Positions 34,893 to 43,245 of a stretch of 64,000 nucleotides of DNA are shown piece by piece; positions within the stretch are counted from its first letter, which is position 1; each line of letters begins with the position of its first letter. The translations under genes and the position numbers were made by a program. The notes beneath the pieces were generated by a model. It searched no databases. It was given only the letters and a program-made list of their open reading frames with translations, and had not been told where the DNA came from. The stretch lies in the NCBI GenBank assembly GCA_934086315.1, contig CAKOHZ010000001.1, positions 744,001 to 808,000 on the forward strand, given 5' to 3'. The stretch comes from an uncultured Bacilli bacterium. GTDB taxonomy: Bacteria > Bacillota_I > Bacilli_A > RF39 > UBA660.

Positions 34893-36646
34893 TGAAAGAA
34901 ATTAAAAATGATGAAAGATTAAATGTTTTAAATCATAGTTGTGCTCACCTTTTAGCACACGCAGTAAAACATTTGTATCCACAAGCAAAATTTTGGGTAG
35001 GACCAGTAATTAACGAAGGATTCTATTATGATATAGACTTAGGTGACATATCATTAACAGATGAAGACTTACAAAAAATTGAAAAAGAAATGAAAAAAAT
35101 ATCTAAAGATAATAAACTAATCAAAAGAATAGAATTATCTAAAGAAGAAGCACTAGAAATGTTCAAAGATGATCCATATAAAATAGACTTAATTAGTAGA
35201 ATGGATGAACATGAGCAAGTAATTTCAGCATATAGACAAGAAGATTTTATAGATTTATGTAGAGGTCCACATGTAAACTCAACTAAAGAAATTAAATATT
35301 TCAAGTTGTTAAAAGTTAGTGGAGCTTATTGGAAAGGTGATTCTAAAAATAAAATGCTTCAAAGAGTATATGGTATCTGTTTTGAAAATGAAGAAGATTT
35401 AAATGAACATTTAGCATACTTAGAAGATTGCAAAAATAGAGATCACAGAAAAATAGGAAAAGAAATGGAACTATTCATGTCAGATGACTTAATAGGTCGT
35501 GGTCTTCCAATGTACTTACCAAATGGATACATTATTTGGCAAGAACTTGAAAACTATATAAAAGAAAAAGAAAGAAAATTAGGATATTTGCATGTATTAA
35601 CTCCATGTGTTGGAACAGTAGATTTATATAAAACTTCAGGACACTGGGATCACTACAAAGAAAACATGTTTCCAGCTATGCAAGTAGATGAAGAATCATT
35701 TGTATTAAGACCAATGAACTGTCCACATCATATGATGATTTATTCAAATAAATTACATTCATATAAAGATCTACCAATTAGAATAGGTGAAATAGCTCAT
35801 GACTTTAGATATGAAGCATCAGGTGCTGTAAAAGGTATTGAAAGAGGAAGACACTTCTGCCAAAATGATGCACACTTATTCGTAACACCAGAACAAATTA
35901 AATCAGAATTCAAGAGTGTAGTAGACTTAATATTTGATGTATACAAAGATTTCAATATCACAGATTATAGATGTGTTTTATCGCTAAGAGATCCAGAAGA
36001 CAAAGAAAAATATCATCCAGATGATGAAATGTGGAATAAAGCAGAAAACGAACTACGTGAAGTATTAAATGAATTAGGCATTGAATATACTGAAGAAATA
36101 GGTGAAGCAGCATTCTATGGTCCTAAATTAGATGTAAACGTTCGTCCAGCAGTTGGAAACGAATACACACTATCTACTTGTCAATTAGACTTCTGTTTAC
36201 CAGCTAAATTCGATTTAAAATATGTAGATAAAGATGGCGAAAAGAAAACACCAGTAGTTCTTCATAGAGCAATCCTAGGTTCACTTGATAGATTTATGGC
36301 ATACATTCTAGAAGAAACAAAAGGAGCACTTCCATTATGGCTAGCTCCAGTTCAAGCAAACATAATCCCAGTTAATATGGAATATCATCTAGAATATAGT
36401 AAGAAAATACTAGATATATTAGAAAAAGAAAACATTAGAGTTAAACTAGATGATAGAGATGAAAAACTAAATTATAAAATGAGAGAAAGTGTTATCTCAA
36501 AAGTTCCATACACTCTAATACTAGGAGATAAAGAAAGAGATTCTGAAACAATAAGTTATCGTCTACGTGGTTCAAATGAAACACATACATTAAAGATAAA
36601 CGAATTCGTAGAAAAACTTCATAATGAAATAAAAAATAAAGAGTAG
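34892..36646 (+). CDS. thrS: Threonyl-tRNA synthetase lacking the N-terminal TGS domain
   Basis: Charges tRNA-Thr and edits seryl-tRNA-Thr. It begins directly in the editing domain with HSCAHLLAHAVKH (His15, His19) and continues with the class II core: motif 2 in IAHDFRYEASGAVKGIERGR, NCPHHMMIY zinc site, CQLDFCLPAKFDL, motif 3 near HRAILGSLDRFMAYI, and the anticodon-binding domain (LWLAPVQANIIPV to the end). Length 584 compares with about 640 in B. subtilis; the missing part is the TGS domain of about 60 residues. Under the T-box and coupled to the preceding small gene. Confidence 0.97.
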   Translation: MKEIKNDERLNVLNHSCAHLLAHAVKHLYPQAKFWVGPVINEGFYYDIDLGDISLTDEDLQKIEKEMKKISKDNKLIKRIELSKEEALEMFKDDPYKIDLISRMDEHEQVISAYRQEDFIDLCRGPHVNSTKEIKYFKLLKVSGAYWKGDSKNKMLQRVYGICFENEEDLNEHLAYLEDCKNRDHRKIGKEMELFMSDDLIGRGLPMYLPNGYIIWQELENYIKEKERKLGYLHVLTPCVGTVDLYKTSGHWDHYKENMFPAMQVDEESFVLRPMNCPHHMMIYSNKLHSYKDLPIRIGEIAHDFRYEASGAVKGIERGRHFCQNDAHLFVTPEQIKSEFKSVVDLIFDVYKDFNITDYRCVLSLRDPEDKEKYHPDDEMWNKAENELREVLNELGIEYTEEIGEAAFYGPKLDVNVRPAVGNEYTLSTCQLDFCLPAKFDLKYVDKDGEKKTPVVLHRAILGSLDRFMAYILEETKGALPLWLAPVQANIIPVNMEYHLEYSKKILDILEKENIRVKLDDRDEKLNYKMRESVISKVPYTLILGDKERDSETISYRLRGSNETHTLKINEFVEKLHNEIKNKE

Positions 36647-36660
36647 AAATACTCTTTTTA
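36638..36660 (+). terminator. Intrinsic terminator of thrS
   Basis: AAAGAGTA (36638-36645) pairs with TACTCTTT (36650-36657), then T. Confidence 0.8.
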
Positions 36661-36691
36661 TTATGCTATTATACATTTCAAGGAAAGAAAT

Positions 36692-37825
36692 ATGAGAAAA
36701 ATAGAATTTAAAGAATTAATAGAAATTTTCATTACAATAACTATACCATCTGTGCAAGCAGAAAATGAAATACCAAGAATAAACTTTATTTTTAATAATG
36801 AAGGTATAGAACTATTAAAAAAAGTCAAAAATGAACCATTTATATTAAAAAACTATTGGACTCCTTCCATAACAGAAGAAAATATAGAAAAATTAAAAGA
36901 TATAAAAAAATCTAATTACCCAAATATTGAAATAGCTAATCCAATAGAATTCTTTAAATTACTCACAGATATAGTAAACTCTCAAATAAGACTATACACA
37001 TCACGCAATATTCACGTTAGTGAAAGAAATATATGTATAAATGTATTATCAAGAATATGGCTTAGAATGGATAAAAATGACTTTAAAAACATAAATGAAT
37101 TTTTAAAGAAAGAATCAGACTTTTTAAATGATGATACATTAGATAAATATAATAATATAGAAATAGATAATTATGAAGGATACAAAGTAACATCATTAAT
37201 TAATGTAAATGAAACATGGGACGAAACATGCAAAAGTATTTATTTTATATTAGGGAATAAAGATTCTTCACACACGGTATCTCATATAAACTTTGCTATT
37301 AGAGAAGAAAATGATGAAAAAGTATGTTATATATACGCTGTACAATCAGACTTAATAAAAACAACTAATAAAAAAATAGAAAGAAAACTTTATAAACTAA
37401 ATAAAGGAATAAAAATACAAGACGTTCATCCAAATCAAATATTTCCATTAATAGAACTAATAAAACTTTTAAATAAAGAGGGTATAACTACTATAAAAGT
37501 GCCAGCAAATCAAGAACTAAATTATGAATATCACGAAATAATGAGTAAAAACGAAGAAGAAAGATTTCATTTAAGATGGCCAGAATCACTTATAAATAAA
37601 ATACTATCAAGTAACACGCAAGAAACTGAATATCAAAGAAAACTCTATTTATTAGATAAAGAATTCTACAATCACACAGTAGGTAAAGCATCGAAAATAA
37701 GAGAACTTAAAACCACTAAACTATTTTCATTACTAAAAAGACTATCATTTCATATACCAAATTTTCAATTATTAGGAACAGATAAAACAAATAACGAAAT
37801 ATTAATATATAAATTATCAAAATAA
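36692..37825 (+). CDS. Hypothetical protein of 377 residues
   Basis: Unrecognised cytoplasmic protein with no signal peptide or membrane segment. It is rich in Asn, Lys, Ile and Glu. The N-terminal half (about 1-150) is helical; a central block (about 165-260, with VTSLINVNETWDETCKSIYF, SHINFAIREENDEKVCYIYA and LYKLNKGIKIQDVHP) looks alpha/beta; the C-terminus (about 290-377) contains FHLRWPESLINKIL and LLKRLSFHIPNFQLLG. RBS AAGGAAAG. It lies just after the thrS terminator with its own AT-rich upstream region. Codon use matches the neighbours. No function is proposed. Confidence 0.7.
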   Translation: MRKIEFKELIEIFITITIPSVQAENEIPRINFIFNNEGIELLKKVKNEPFILKNYWTPSITEENIEKLKDIKKSNYPNIEIANPIEFFKLLTDIVNSQIRLYTSRNIHVSERNICINVLSRIWLRMDKNDFKNINEFLKKESDFLNDDTLDKYNNIEIDNYEGYKVTSLINVNETWDETCKSIYFILGNKDSSHTVSHINFAIREENDEKVCYIYAVQSDLIKTTNKKIERKLYKLNKGIKIQDVHPNQIFPLIELIKLLNKEGITTIKVPANQELNYEYHEIMSKNEEERFHLRWPESLINKILSSNTQETEYQRKLYLLDKEFYNHTVGKASKIRELKTTKLFSLLKRLSFHIPNFQLLGTDKTNNEILIYKLSK

Positions 37826-37911
37826 AGCATTTTTAAGACATATAAGAGGCGAAAAAAGCAAAGACAACTAACTAATCATAAAATATTAAATTCCCTTAAA
37901 ATAACTTTTAT

Positions 37912-37940
37912 TTGACTTTTTTCAAAAAATATGCTATAAT
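37912..37940 (+). promoter_or_regulatory. Strong promoter of the 144-residue hypothetical gene
   Basis: TTGACT (37912-37917), 17-base spacer, TATAAT (37935-37940), preceded by TGC as extended -10. Confidence 0.88.
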
Positions 37941-37969
37941 CTATGTACAAATCATTAAGGGGGGTTTTG

Positions 37970-38401
37970 ATGATTATGAAAGGTAGATTTATTTTAGATT
38001 ATTTAGATGAGAACAATTTCAAGAAACTAGAAAGAAGTTTAAAGAAATACAACATGGTTGCTTATAAGAAATTAATGTTTGATTTTTATCCTAAATTAAG
38101 AAGTGGTGAATTCGTTGGAGAATTAGTTTCAATTAATAAACATGAACAAACTGAAACTTATGATTTAAGATTACCAACTGACTCATTATTTGTAAAAGTA
38201 TATGGCGAAGTTAAATTAAACTACACAGTATATAAAAATAATAATATTGTTATGTTAAATAATTTAGAACCAAAAGATATATTATTAGATGGTCATAAAT
38301 CAGAATTAACAGCTTATAAAGGTATAATGATTTCTAAAGCAAACGCACAAAAAGAAATGTTCAAAATCGATTTATTATGTAGATTAGAAGGAAGAGAGTA
38401 G
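37970..38401 (+). CDS. Hypothetical protein with strong promoter
   Basis: A 144-residue, probably cytoplasmic protein, unrecognised. It starts MIMKGRFILDYLDENNFKKL and has a helical first third, then an alternating beta-rich section (GEFVGELVSINK, SLFVKVYGEVKLNYTVYKN, NNIVMLNNLEPKDILL) and a final helix. The RBS AAGGGGGG supports ATG 37970; ATG 37976 is also possible. With a near-consensus promoter, strong RBS and its own terminator, it is a monocistronic gene that is probably well expressed. Confidence 0.72.
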   Translation: MIMKGRFILDYLDENNFKKLERSLKKYNMVAYKKLMFDFYPKLRSGEFVGELVSINKHEQTETYDLRLPTDSLFVKVYGEVKLNYTVYKNNNIVMLNNLEPKDILLDGHKSELTAYKGIMISKANAQKEMFKIDLLCRLEGRE

Positions 38402-38413
38402 TCCTTCTTTTTT
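38386..38413. terminator. Intrinsic terminator between convergent genes
   Basis: AGAAGGA (38386-38392) pairs with TCCTTCT (38402-38408), then a T run. The left arm overlaps the end of the 144-residue gene. Confidence 0.78.
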
Positions 38414-38434
38414 AATGTATTAAAAAAGAAATAA

Positions 38435-39739
38435 CTATTTACTAGCTATTTCTTTATATTTATTTTCAAGAACATATATATCTTTACTACTCATAAATAG
38501 AAGTACTGCATTAGTGTCTTTATATGGAAGTAATTTATCAACTTCTTCAAGTGATATATAGTCACCATTCTTTAAGTCTTTTATTATATCCATGCAAGAT
38601 ACTCCTTCATACCCAAGTTCTTTTCTATCTTCTCCTATATCAAGAACAAATGCTTTATCAGCAAGATTTAATGCATCAGCAAATTCTTTATGAAAATATT
38701 GAACTCTTGATCTAGTATGTGCTTTAAATAATGCAACTATCTCTCTATCAGGATATTTTTTACGTGCTGCTTCTATTGTAACCTTAACTTCAGTTGGATG
38801 ATGAGCATAATCATCTATTAATATATTATTTCTAAATTTTTCTTCGATAAATCTTCTCTTAGCATGTTCAATTATACTTACTTGTTTTTTAACCACATCT
38901 TTAGGTAAATTTTCAAGATAGCAAACTGTTATAACACCTAAAACATTTAATAAAAGATGATCTCCTACAAAAGGAAAAGTATATGTATCATACAATTCTC
39001 CATTAATATAAACATCTGCTTTAGTTGTTTCTTCATCATGAGTAACATTCTTTACAACAACATCATTATTATCATTAAATCCATAATATAACACTTTCTT
39101 ATCAGTTTTAATTCTTCTATTGTTAGCATCGTCCCCACACATTATAACAGCTTTACGAGTCTTACTCACAAATTCATTAAATGCATCCATTACATCATCT
39201 AAATCTTTATAATAATCTGTGTGATCAAGTTCAATATTAGTTACAATGGTATAATATGGATTATAAGCTAAGAAATGCCTTTTATATTCACAAGCTTCTA
39301 ATGCAAAGTATTCATTTCCTTTCTTAGCATATCCAGTTCCATCTCCAATAAGATAATTTACTCCAAAAGGTTCTAATACTGTTTTCATCATAGTAGTTGT
39401 TGTAGTTTTACCATGACAACCACATACAGCAACTAATTTAGTTTCGTTAGTTATCTCAGCAATCATTTCTTGATATGTAAATATTTTAAGACCAAGTTCA
39501 TGTGCTTTTTTTACTTCCGGATGTTCATCATTAAATGCATTTCCTTGAACAATAACCATGTCTTTAGTAATTATATCTGGATTAAACTCATGAAAAGGAA
39601 TACCTTTTTCTATAAGACCAGCCTCTGTAAAAAAATGATCAGGTTTATCACTTCCTGTAACTTTATATCCTAAATCATGCATTATTTGAGCAAGTGAACT
39701 CATTCCACTTCCTTTAATTCCTATAAAATAATAAATCAT
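38435..39739 (-). CDS. murC: UDP-N-acetylmuramate--L-alanine ligase
   Basis: Adds L-Ala to UDP-MurNAc in peptidoglycan precursor synthesis. The N-terminal dinucleotide-like fold YYFIGIKGSGMSSLAQI, the ATP-binding GCHGKTTTTTMM (near residue 110), the Mur ligase core (IVTNIELDHTDYYKD) and the C-terminal DDYAHHPTEVKVTIEAAR are all present. 434 residues is normal. No other mur genes are adjacent. It agrees with the alanine racemase and L,D-transpeptidase of this window in showing a peptidoglycan wall. Confidence 0.97.
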   Translation of the reverse strand: MIYYFIGIKGSGMSSLAQIMHDLGYKVTGSDKPDHFFTEAGLIEKGIPFHEFNPDIITKDMVIVQGNAFNDEHPEVKKAHELGLKIFTYQEMIAEITNETKLVAVCGCHGKTTTTTMMKTVLEPFGVNYLIGDGTGYAKKGNEYFALEACEYKRHFLAYNPYYTIVTNIELDHTDYYKDLDDVMDAFNEFVSKTRKAVIMCGDDANNRRIKTDKKVLYYGFNDNNDVVVKNVTHDEETTKADVYINGELYDTYTFPFVGDHLLLNVLGVITVCYLENLPKDVVKKQVSIIEHAKRRFIEEKFRNNILIDDYAHHPTEVKVTIEAARKKYPDREIVALFKAHTRSRVQYFHKEFADALNLADKAFVLDIGEDRKELGYEGVSCMDIIKDLKNGDYISLEEVDKLLPYKDTNAVLLFMSSKDIYVLENKYKEIASK

Positions 39740-39822
39740 TTAAATCACCTACATTAAATTATACTATAATTAACCATTAAAAAGAATAATACTTTACATA
39801 ATTTACACATTTAAAAAAATAC

Positions 39823-39851
39823 GTGACTTTTTAGTAATAATATGATATAAT
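39823..39851 (+). promoter_or_regulatory. Promoter of coiled-coil protein gene
   Basis: GTGACT (39823-39828), 17-base spacer, TATAAT (39846-39851). Confidence 0.7.
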
Positions 39852-39881
39852 ATGCATCGATTTGAAAAGAGGGGGGATAAT

Positions 39882-40445
39882 ATGACTAAAGATTTAATGC
39901 CAACAGTGGAGGCATATGCTAACTATACAATCGAATTAGATAAATTAGAAAAAGAACTAATGCAAATAGAAAAACAATTACTAGATGCTAAAAAATCTAG
40001 AGTATATGCATATAATAAAGGAGAAAGTAAAAAGGTTAAAACTTTAGATGATGTAATAAGTGAATTAAATACTAAGAAAAAAAGTAAAACTTCATCATTT
40101 GAAGAAATATGTAAGAAACAATTTTATATGTATAGTACTTACTACAACGCATCAGATATTTCTACTACAGCAGATATCTCAGAACTAATTGAATCTATAG
40201 ATACAAAATTGGCAGCAATTAATTTTGAAAGTTCTAAATTAGAAGAAAGAAAAATAGAATTATTTGGAATAGCAAAAGCATCAGTAGATTCAGAAACTGC
40301 TAAAAAATGTAGAGATTTAAGTTCAAAATGTCACGCAAGATTAGTAGATTTAACAATGAAAGCATCAGTTTACACTAAAGTCAAAGAAGACGTTGCATCC
40401 ATATTAAGCAAAAAGAAAACAAATGCACAATTACAAATAAAATAA
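39882..40445 (+). CDS. Coiled-coil hypothetical protein
   Basis: A 187-residue soluble protein, unrecognised, almost entirely helical. Residues 10-75 (ELDKLEKELMQIEKQLLDAK) and 105-150 (IDTKLAAINFESSKLEERKI) have heptad-like hydrophobic spacing. No membrane segment. The RBS GAGGGGGGA supports ATG 39882 rather than the ATG at 39852, which overlaps the promoter region. Monocistronic, with a promoter and a terminator of its own. The N-terminal region of the L,D-transpeptidase at 4.5-5.8 kb has a similar charged helical look, but I cannot show homology by eye. Confidence 0.7.
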   Translation: MTKDLMPTVEAYANYTIELDKLEKELMQIEKQLLDAKKSRVYAYNKGESKKVKTLDDVISELNTKKKSKTSSFEEICKKQFYMYSTYYNASDISTTADISELIESIDTKLAAINFESSKLEERKIELFGIAKASVDSETAKKCRDLSSKCHARLVDLTMKASVYTKVKEDVASILSKKKTNAQLQIK

Positions 40446-40470
40446 AAAAAGAATATGTTATTCTTTTTTA
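40446..40470 (+). terminator. Intrinsic terminator of coiled-coil protein gene
   Basis: AAAGAATA (40448-40455) pairs with TATTCTTT (40459-40466), followed by T. Confidence 0.75.
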
Positions 40471-40546
40471 TTTGCATTAAATAGTTAAATAAACTCCGTA
40501 TCAGCAATAAAAAAAGCCCAAATATATGAGCTTTAATATTTCCAAG

Positions 40547-40631
40547 TGGTGCAGGTGAAGGGACTTGAACCCCCATGGATTGCTCCGCTAGATCCTAAGT
40601 CTAGTGCGTCTGCCAATTTCGCCACACCTGC
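40547..40631 (-). tRNA. tRNA-Leu (anticodon TAG)
   Basis: Minus-strand cloverleaf: acceptor GCAGGTG/CACCTGC, anticodon stem CTAGA/TCTAG with loop CTTAGGA (anticodon TAG, reading CTA), long variable arm typical of Leu, T-arm GGGGGTTCAAGTCCC, and encoded CCA. Confidence 0.95.
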
Positions 40632-40638
40632 AATAAAG

Positions 40639-40715
40639 TGGTGGACCTCGTAGGACTCGAACCTACAACCGCCCGGTTATGAGCCGGATGCTCTAACCAA
40701 TTGAGCTAGAGGTCC
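40639..40715 (-). tRNA. tRNA-Ile2 (anticodon CAT, lysidine-modified)
   Basis: Minus-strand cloverleaf: acceptor GGACCTC/GAGGTCC, D-arm TAGCTCAATTGGTTAGAGC, anticodon loop CTCATAA (CAT), T-arm TAGGTTCGAGTCCTA, encoded CCA. The GGACC acceptor and overall sequence match Bacillota tRNA-Ile2, whose C34 is converted to lysidine to read ATA, rather than tRNA-Met. It lies seven bases upstream of tRNA-Leu in the same transcript. Confidence 0.88.
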
Positions 40716-40834
40716 ACGACTACTTAATAATAGCATAAAAGATTTTCAATTTCAATAACTTTTTTAAAAAATAGTTTAAAATTTATTTTTTTGTGTTATA
40801 TTATATATATAAATAGCATAAAAAGAGGTAAGTT

Positions 40835-42082
40835 ATGATAATTTTAAACTATAAAAACCAATTATATAAATACTTTATATACATTTCAGCACTACTTGTA
40901 TCATTATTTGTAATAGTCAACGTCTTTTATAAAGAACCAACAAAAGACATAAAAGAAGTTAAAACATCACTAATTGAATATAATGATGAAACAACAGAAA
41001 TCAATGTAGAGTATCCAAGATTTAAAGATGACAAAATAAATAAATTAACAACAGATATTTTATATGATTACATAAAAGAGTTTAAAAAGTTTACTACAAT
41101 TAAAAAATCATTAATAATGACTTACAAACTATATTATTTTGACGATTACGTAAATATCACATTCAACATAGAAAACACAATAGACAAAGCTAAAAATAAA
41201 AATATATTGATAAATTTAAAAAATGAAGAAATATCATATATTACAAACTTGTATGATAAAGATTATTTAGAACAAGAAATAAACGAACTTGTTTATTATA
41301 AATATTCAACAGATATTTATGAAAGAATCAAAGAAACTAATATAAATAATAACACTTATATATTAGACGAAAATAAAATAGAAGTTTATTTCAATAACAT
41401 TAACTTTAAAGATTTAGATTACATACCATATGTAACTATCTCACTTAACGAAGACGTTTATGTAGAAGACAATAACGAAATAGCAGATAAGAAATATATA
41501 GCATTCACATTTGATGACGGACCAAGCAAATACACAAAAGAATTATTAAAGACACTAGAACTAAATAATTCAACAGCAACATTCTTTATGCTAGGAAACA
41601 AAATGAAATATAATGAAGATATAGTAAAAGAAATAAATGAATCTAATAGTGAAGTGGGATCACACACATACTCACATAAAAATTTAAAAAATCTTTCATC
41701 AAAAGAAATACTTAATGAAATTAATTCACCAGCTATATTATTTAAAGAGATAACAGGAAACGAAATTAAATATATACGACCACCTTATGGAAATTATAAC
41801 GATACTGTTATATCAACTAATTATCCAATTGTATTATGGAATATAGATCCAAAGGATTGGCTAGTAAAAGATAGTAGTAAAGTTTATAATTCGGTATTGA
41901 AACATGCCTGTGATGGCTGCATAGTACTAATGCACGACCTATATCCAACAACAATAGAAGCTGTAAAAATGCTAATTCCTAAATTAAATAGTATGGGATA
42001 TGAGGTTGTAAGTATATCAGATTTAGCAAAATATAAGAATTATCAAATAAAAAATAGCGAAATTATTAGAAAAATAAAATAA
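40835..42082 (+). CDS. Polysaccharide deacetylase (NodB domain), membrane-anchored
   Basis: Probable peptidoglycan N-acetylglucosamine deacetylase of the PgdA type. One N-terminal membrane helix (YFIYISALLVSLFVIVNVFY), an intermediate extracytoplasmic region of about 170 residues with DUF3298/DUF4163-like features (RFKDDKINKLTTDILYDYIKE), then the NodB domain: TFDDGPS (motif 1), GSHTYSH (motif 2), RPPYGNYND (motif 3), WNIDPKDW (motif 4) and VLMHDLYP (motif 5). All metal and catalytic residues are present. RBS AGAGGT. Such enzymes confer lysozyme resistance; in spore formers related PdaA acts on cortex, but this N-terminal architecture fits PgdA better. Confidence 0.93.
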   Translation: MIILNYKNQLYKYFIYISALLVSLFVIVNVFYKEPTKDIKEVKTSLIEYNDETTEINVEYPRFKDDKINKLTTDILYDYIKEFKKFTTIKKSLIMTYKLYYFDDYVNITFNIENTIDKAKNKNILINLKNEEISYITNLYDKDYLEQEINELVYYKYSTDIYERIKETNINNNTYILDENKIEVYFNNINFKDLDYIPYVTISLNEDVYVEDNNEIADKKYIAFTFDDGPSKYTKELLKTLELNNSTATFFMLGNKMKYNEDIVKEINESNSEVGSHTYSHKNLKNLSSKEILNEINSPAILFKEITGNEIKYIRPPYGNYNDTVISTNYPIVLWNIDPKDWLVKDSSKVYNSVLKHACDGCIVLMHDLYPTTIEAVKMLIPKLNSMGYEVVSISDLAKYKNYQIKNSEIIRKIK

Positions 42083-42107
42083 AGTACTTTTATTTTGAAA
42101 AATAGTA

Positions 42108-42161
42108 TGTTATAATGAATAACGTTGAACGGAAGATTAATATATTAATGTGATGTTCAAC
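42108..42161 (+). promoter_or_regulatory. tRNA-Lys promoter and 5' leader hairpin
   Basis: Extended -10 TGT-TATAAT (42108-42116). Downstream, GTTGAAC (42124-42130) and GTTCAAC (42155-42161) form a hairpin that ends four bases before the tRNA, with an AT-rich inner palindrome ATTAATATATTAAT. Confidence 0.6.
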
Positions 42162-42165
42162 TTAT

Positions 42166-42241
42166 GGACCGCTAGCTCAGCTGGTAGAGCAATCGACTCT
42201 TAATCGATGGGTCTAGGGTTCGAATCCCTAGCGGTCCACCA
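42166..42241 (+). tRNA. tRNA-Lys (anticodon CTT)
   Basis: Acceptor GGACCGC/GCGGTCC, D-arm TAGCTCAGCTGGTAGAGC, anticodon stem ATCGA/TCGAT with loop CTCTTAA (anticodon CTT, reading AAG), T-arm TAGGGTTCGAATCCCTA, encoded CCA. Confidence 0.93.
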
Positions 42242-42254
42242 TAATATGATAACT

Positions 42255-42280
42255 AAAGTCCTACTTAAGGACTTTTTTAT
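42255..42280 (+). terminator. Intrinsic terminator of tRNA-Lys
   Basis: AAAGTCCT (42255-42262) pairs with AGGACTTT (42268-42275), followed by T. Confidence 0.85.
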
Positions 42281-42282
42281 TT

Positions 42283-42434
42283 ATATTTATAAATTCAAAC
42301 ACGCTTATAAAGATAAATATAATTTATTAGTTTTTAAGTATTAAATATAATATAATAGGTGAACAAAAGTGATACTAAAGAAAATATATAATTATAATAA
42401 AAATTTAATAAAAAATATAAAAATTAAACTAAAA
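42283..42434. other. AT-rich spacer, nothing recognised
   Basis: About 150 bases between the tRNA-Lys terminator and the terminator of the small minus-strand gene. A TATAAT-like box occurs near 42350, but no frame with an RBS follows it. Confidence 0.4.
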
Positions 42435-42462
42435 TAAAAAAAGAAGTTTCAACTTCTTTTTA
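42435..42462 (-). terminator. Intrinsic terminator of the small membrane peptide gene
   Basis: AAAGAAGTT (42440-42448) pairs with AACTTCTTT (42451-42459); A and T tracts on both sides, so it may work in both directions. Confidence 0.8.
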
Positions 42463-42463
42463 T

Positions 42464-42577
42464 TTAGCTCGCAAGAGCTGTTATTACTATAGTAAATAAA
42501 CTACCTACCATTAATAAAAGCATTAACCATGCTACTATTTTTTTACCTAATTCTGTTTTATTTTTCTTTTTTGCCAT
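42464..42577 (-). CDS. 37-residue membrane peptide, DUF4044/Prli42-like
   Basis: A small gene with ATG 42577 preceded by GAGGT at seven bases. The product opens with a basic cytoplasmic stretch MAKKKNKTELGKK, has one membrane helix (IVAWLMLLLMVGSLFTIVIT) and a tail ALAS. This layout matches small Bacillota proteins of the DUF4044 and Prli42 group; Prli42 tethers the stressosome to the membrane in Listeria. The match is by architecture and a few residues, so the functional link is an inference. The gene has its own terminator and is divergent from spoIIM. Confidence 0.75.
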   Translation of the reverse strand: MAKKKNKTELGKKIVAWLMLLLMVGSLFTIVITALAS

Positions 42578-42642
42578 ATAAATACCTCAATAAAATTATA
42601 ATATAAAAGTAATAAAAAATAAAGAAATAAATATAATTTAAT

Positions 42643-43218
42643 ATGAAAATAATAAAAAGTAAGATATTTAAAATATTAGTAGTATCCCTAGTAATAGGTT
42701 TTATTGTAGGTATAATTAGTTTCATATTTATTGATAAAAAAGAATTAGGATCGAGTATTATTAATTATATAAATCTAATAAAAAATAATGATTTTAATCA
42801 TACAAATGGCCTAATAACATCAATAATATCTAATCTAAAATATAGTAGTATTATCTGGATATCAGGTATTATATTCTTTTGTTCACTAATAATACCATTA
42901 ATAATCATTTATAGAGGAGTATCATTAAGTTTAACAATATGCACAATAATTTATACATATAAACTAAAAGGCCTCTTATATGCCTTAATAATAGTGTTTC
43001 CAACAATATTAAATGAAGTAATATTATTATTATTAAGTTACTATAGTATAAACTTCAGTATAAAATGTTTTAATACCATAAAAAACAACAAAGACATAAA
43101 TTTAAGACTATTTATAAAAAACTATTTCTATATTTTTATAATTCTATCTTTATTCCTTATAATAAGTAGTTTAATTGAAATATATTTATGTTCAAATATC
43201 ATTAAATTTGTAGTATAA
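42643..43218 (+). CDS. spoIIM: Stage II sporulation protein M
   Basis: Integral membrane protein of the SpoIID-M-P engulfment complex. 191 residues with five or so membrane helices; the block WISGIIFFCSLIIPLIIIYR, then GVSLSLTICTIIYTYKLKGL and YALIIVFPTILNEVILLLL, lines up with the core of B. subtilis SpoIIM (WVLGISVIGLPLIF, GWKGLLLSF, VLPQNLIIIPA). No clear SD sequence precedes the ATG (only AAAGAAATA), which is unusual here. Distant SpoIIM-domain proteins exist in non-sporulating bacteria, but with spoIIP and sigK in the same window the sporulation role is the better reading. A promoter-like TATAAT for mnmA overlaps its stop. Confidence 0.82.
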   Translation: MKIIKSKIFKILVVSLVIGFIVGIISFIFIDKKELGSSIINYINLIKNNDFNHTNGLITSIISNLKYSSIIWISGIIFFCSLIIPLIIIYRGVSLSLTICTIIYTYKLKGLLYALIIVFPTILNEVILLLLSYYSINFSIKCFNTIKNNKDINLRLFIKNYFYIFIILSLFLIISSLIEIYLCSNIIKFVV

Positions 43219-43245
43219 TGTTGATATCGAAAGGGATGTATATTT

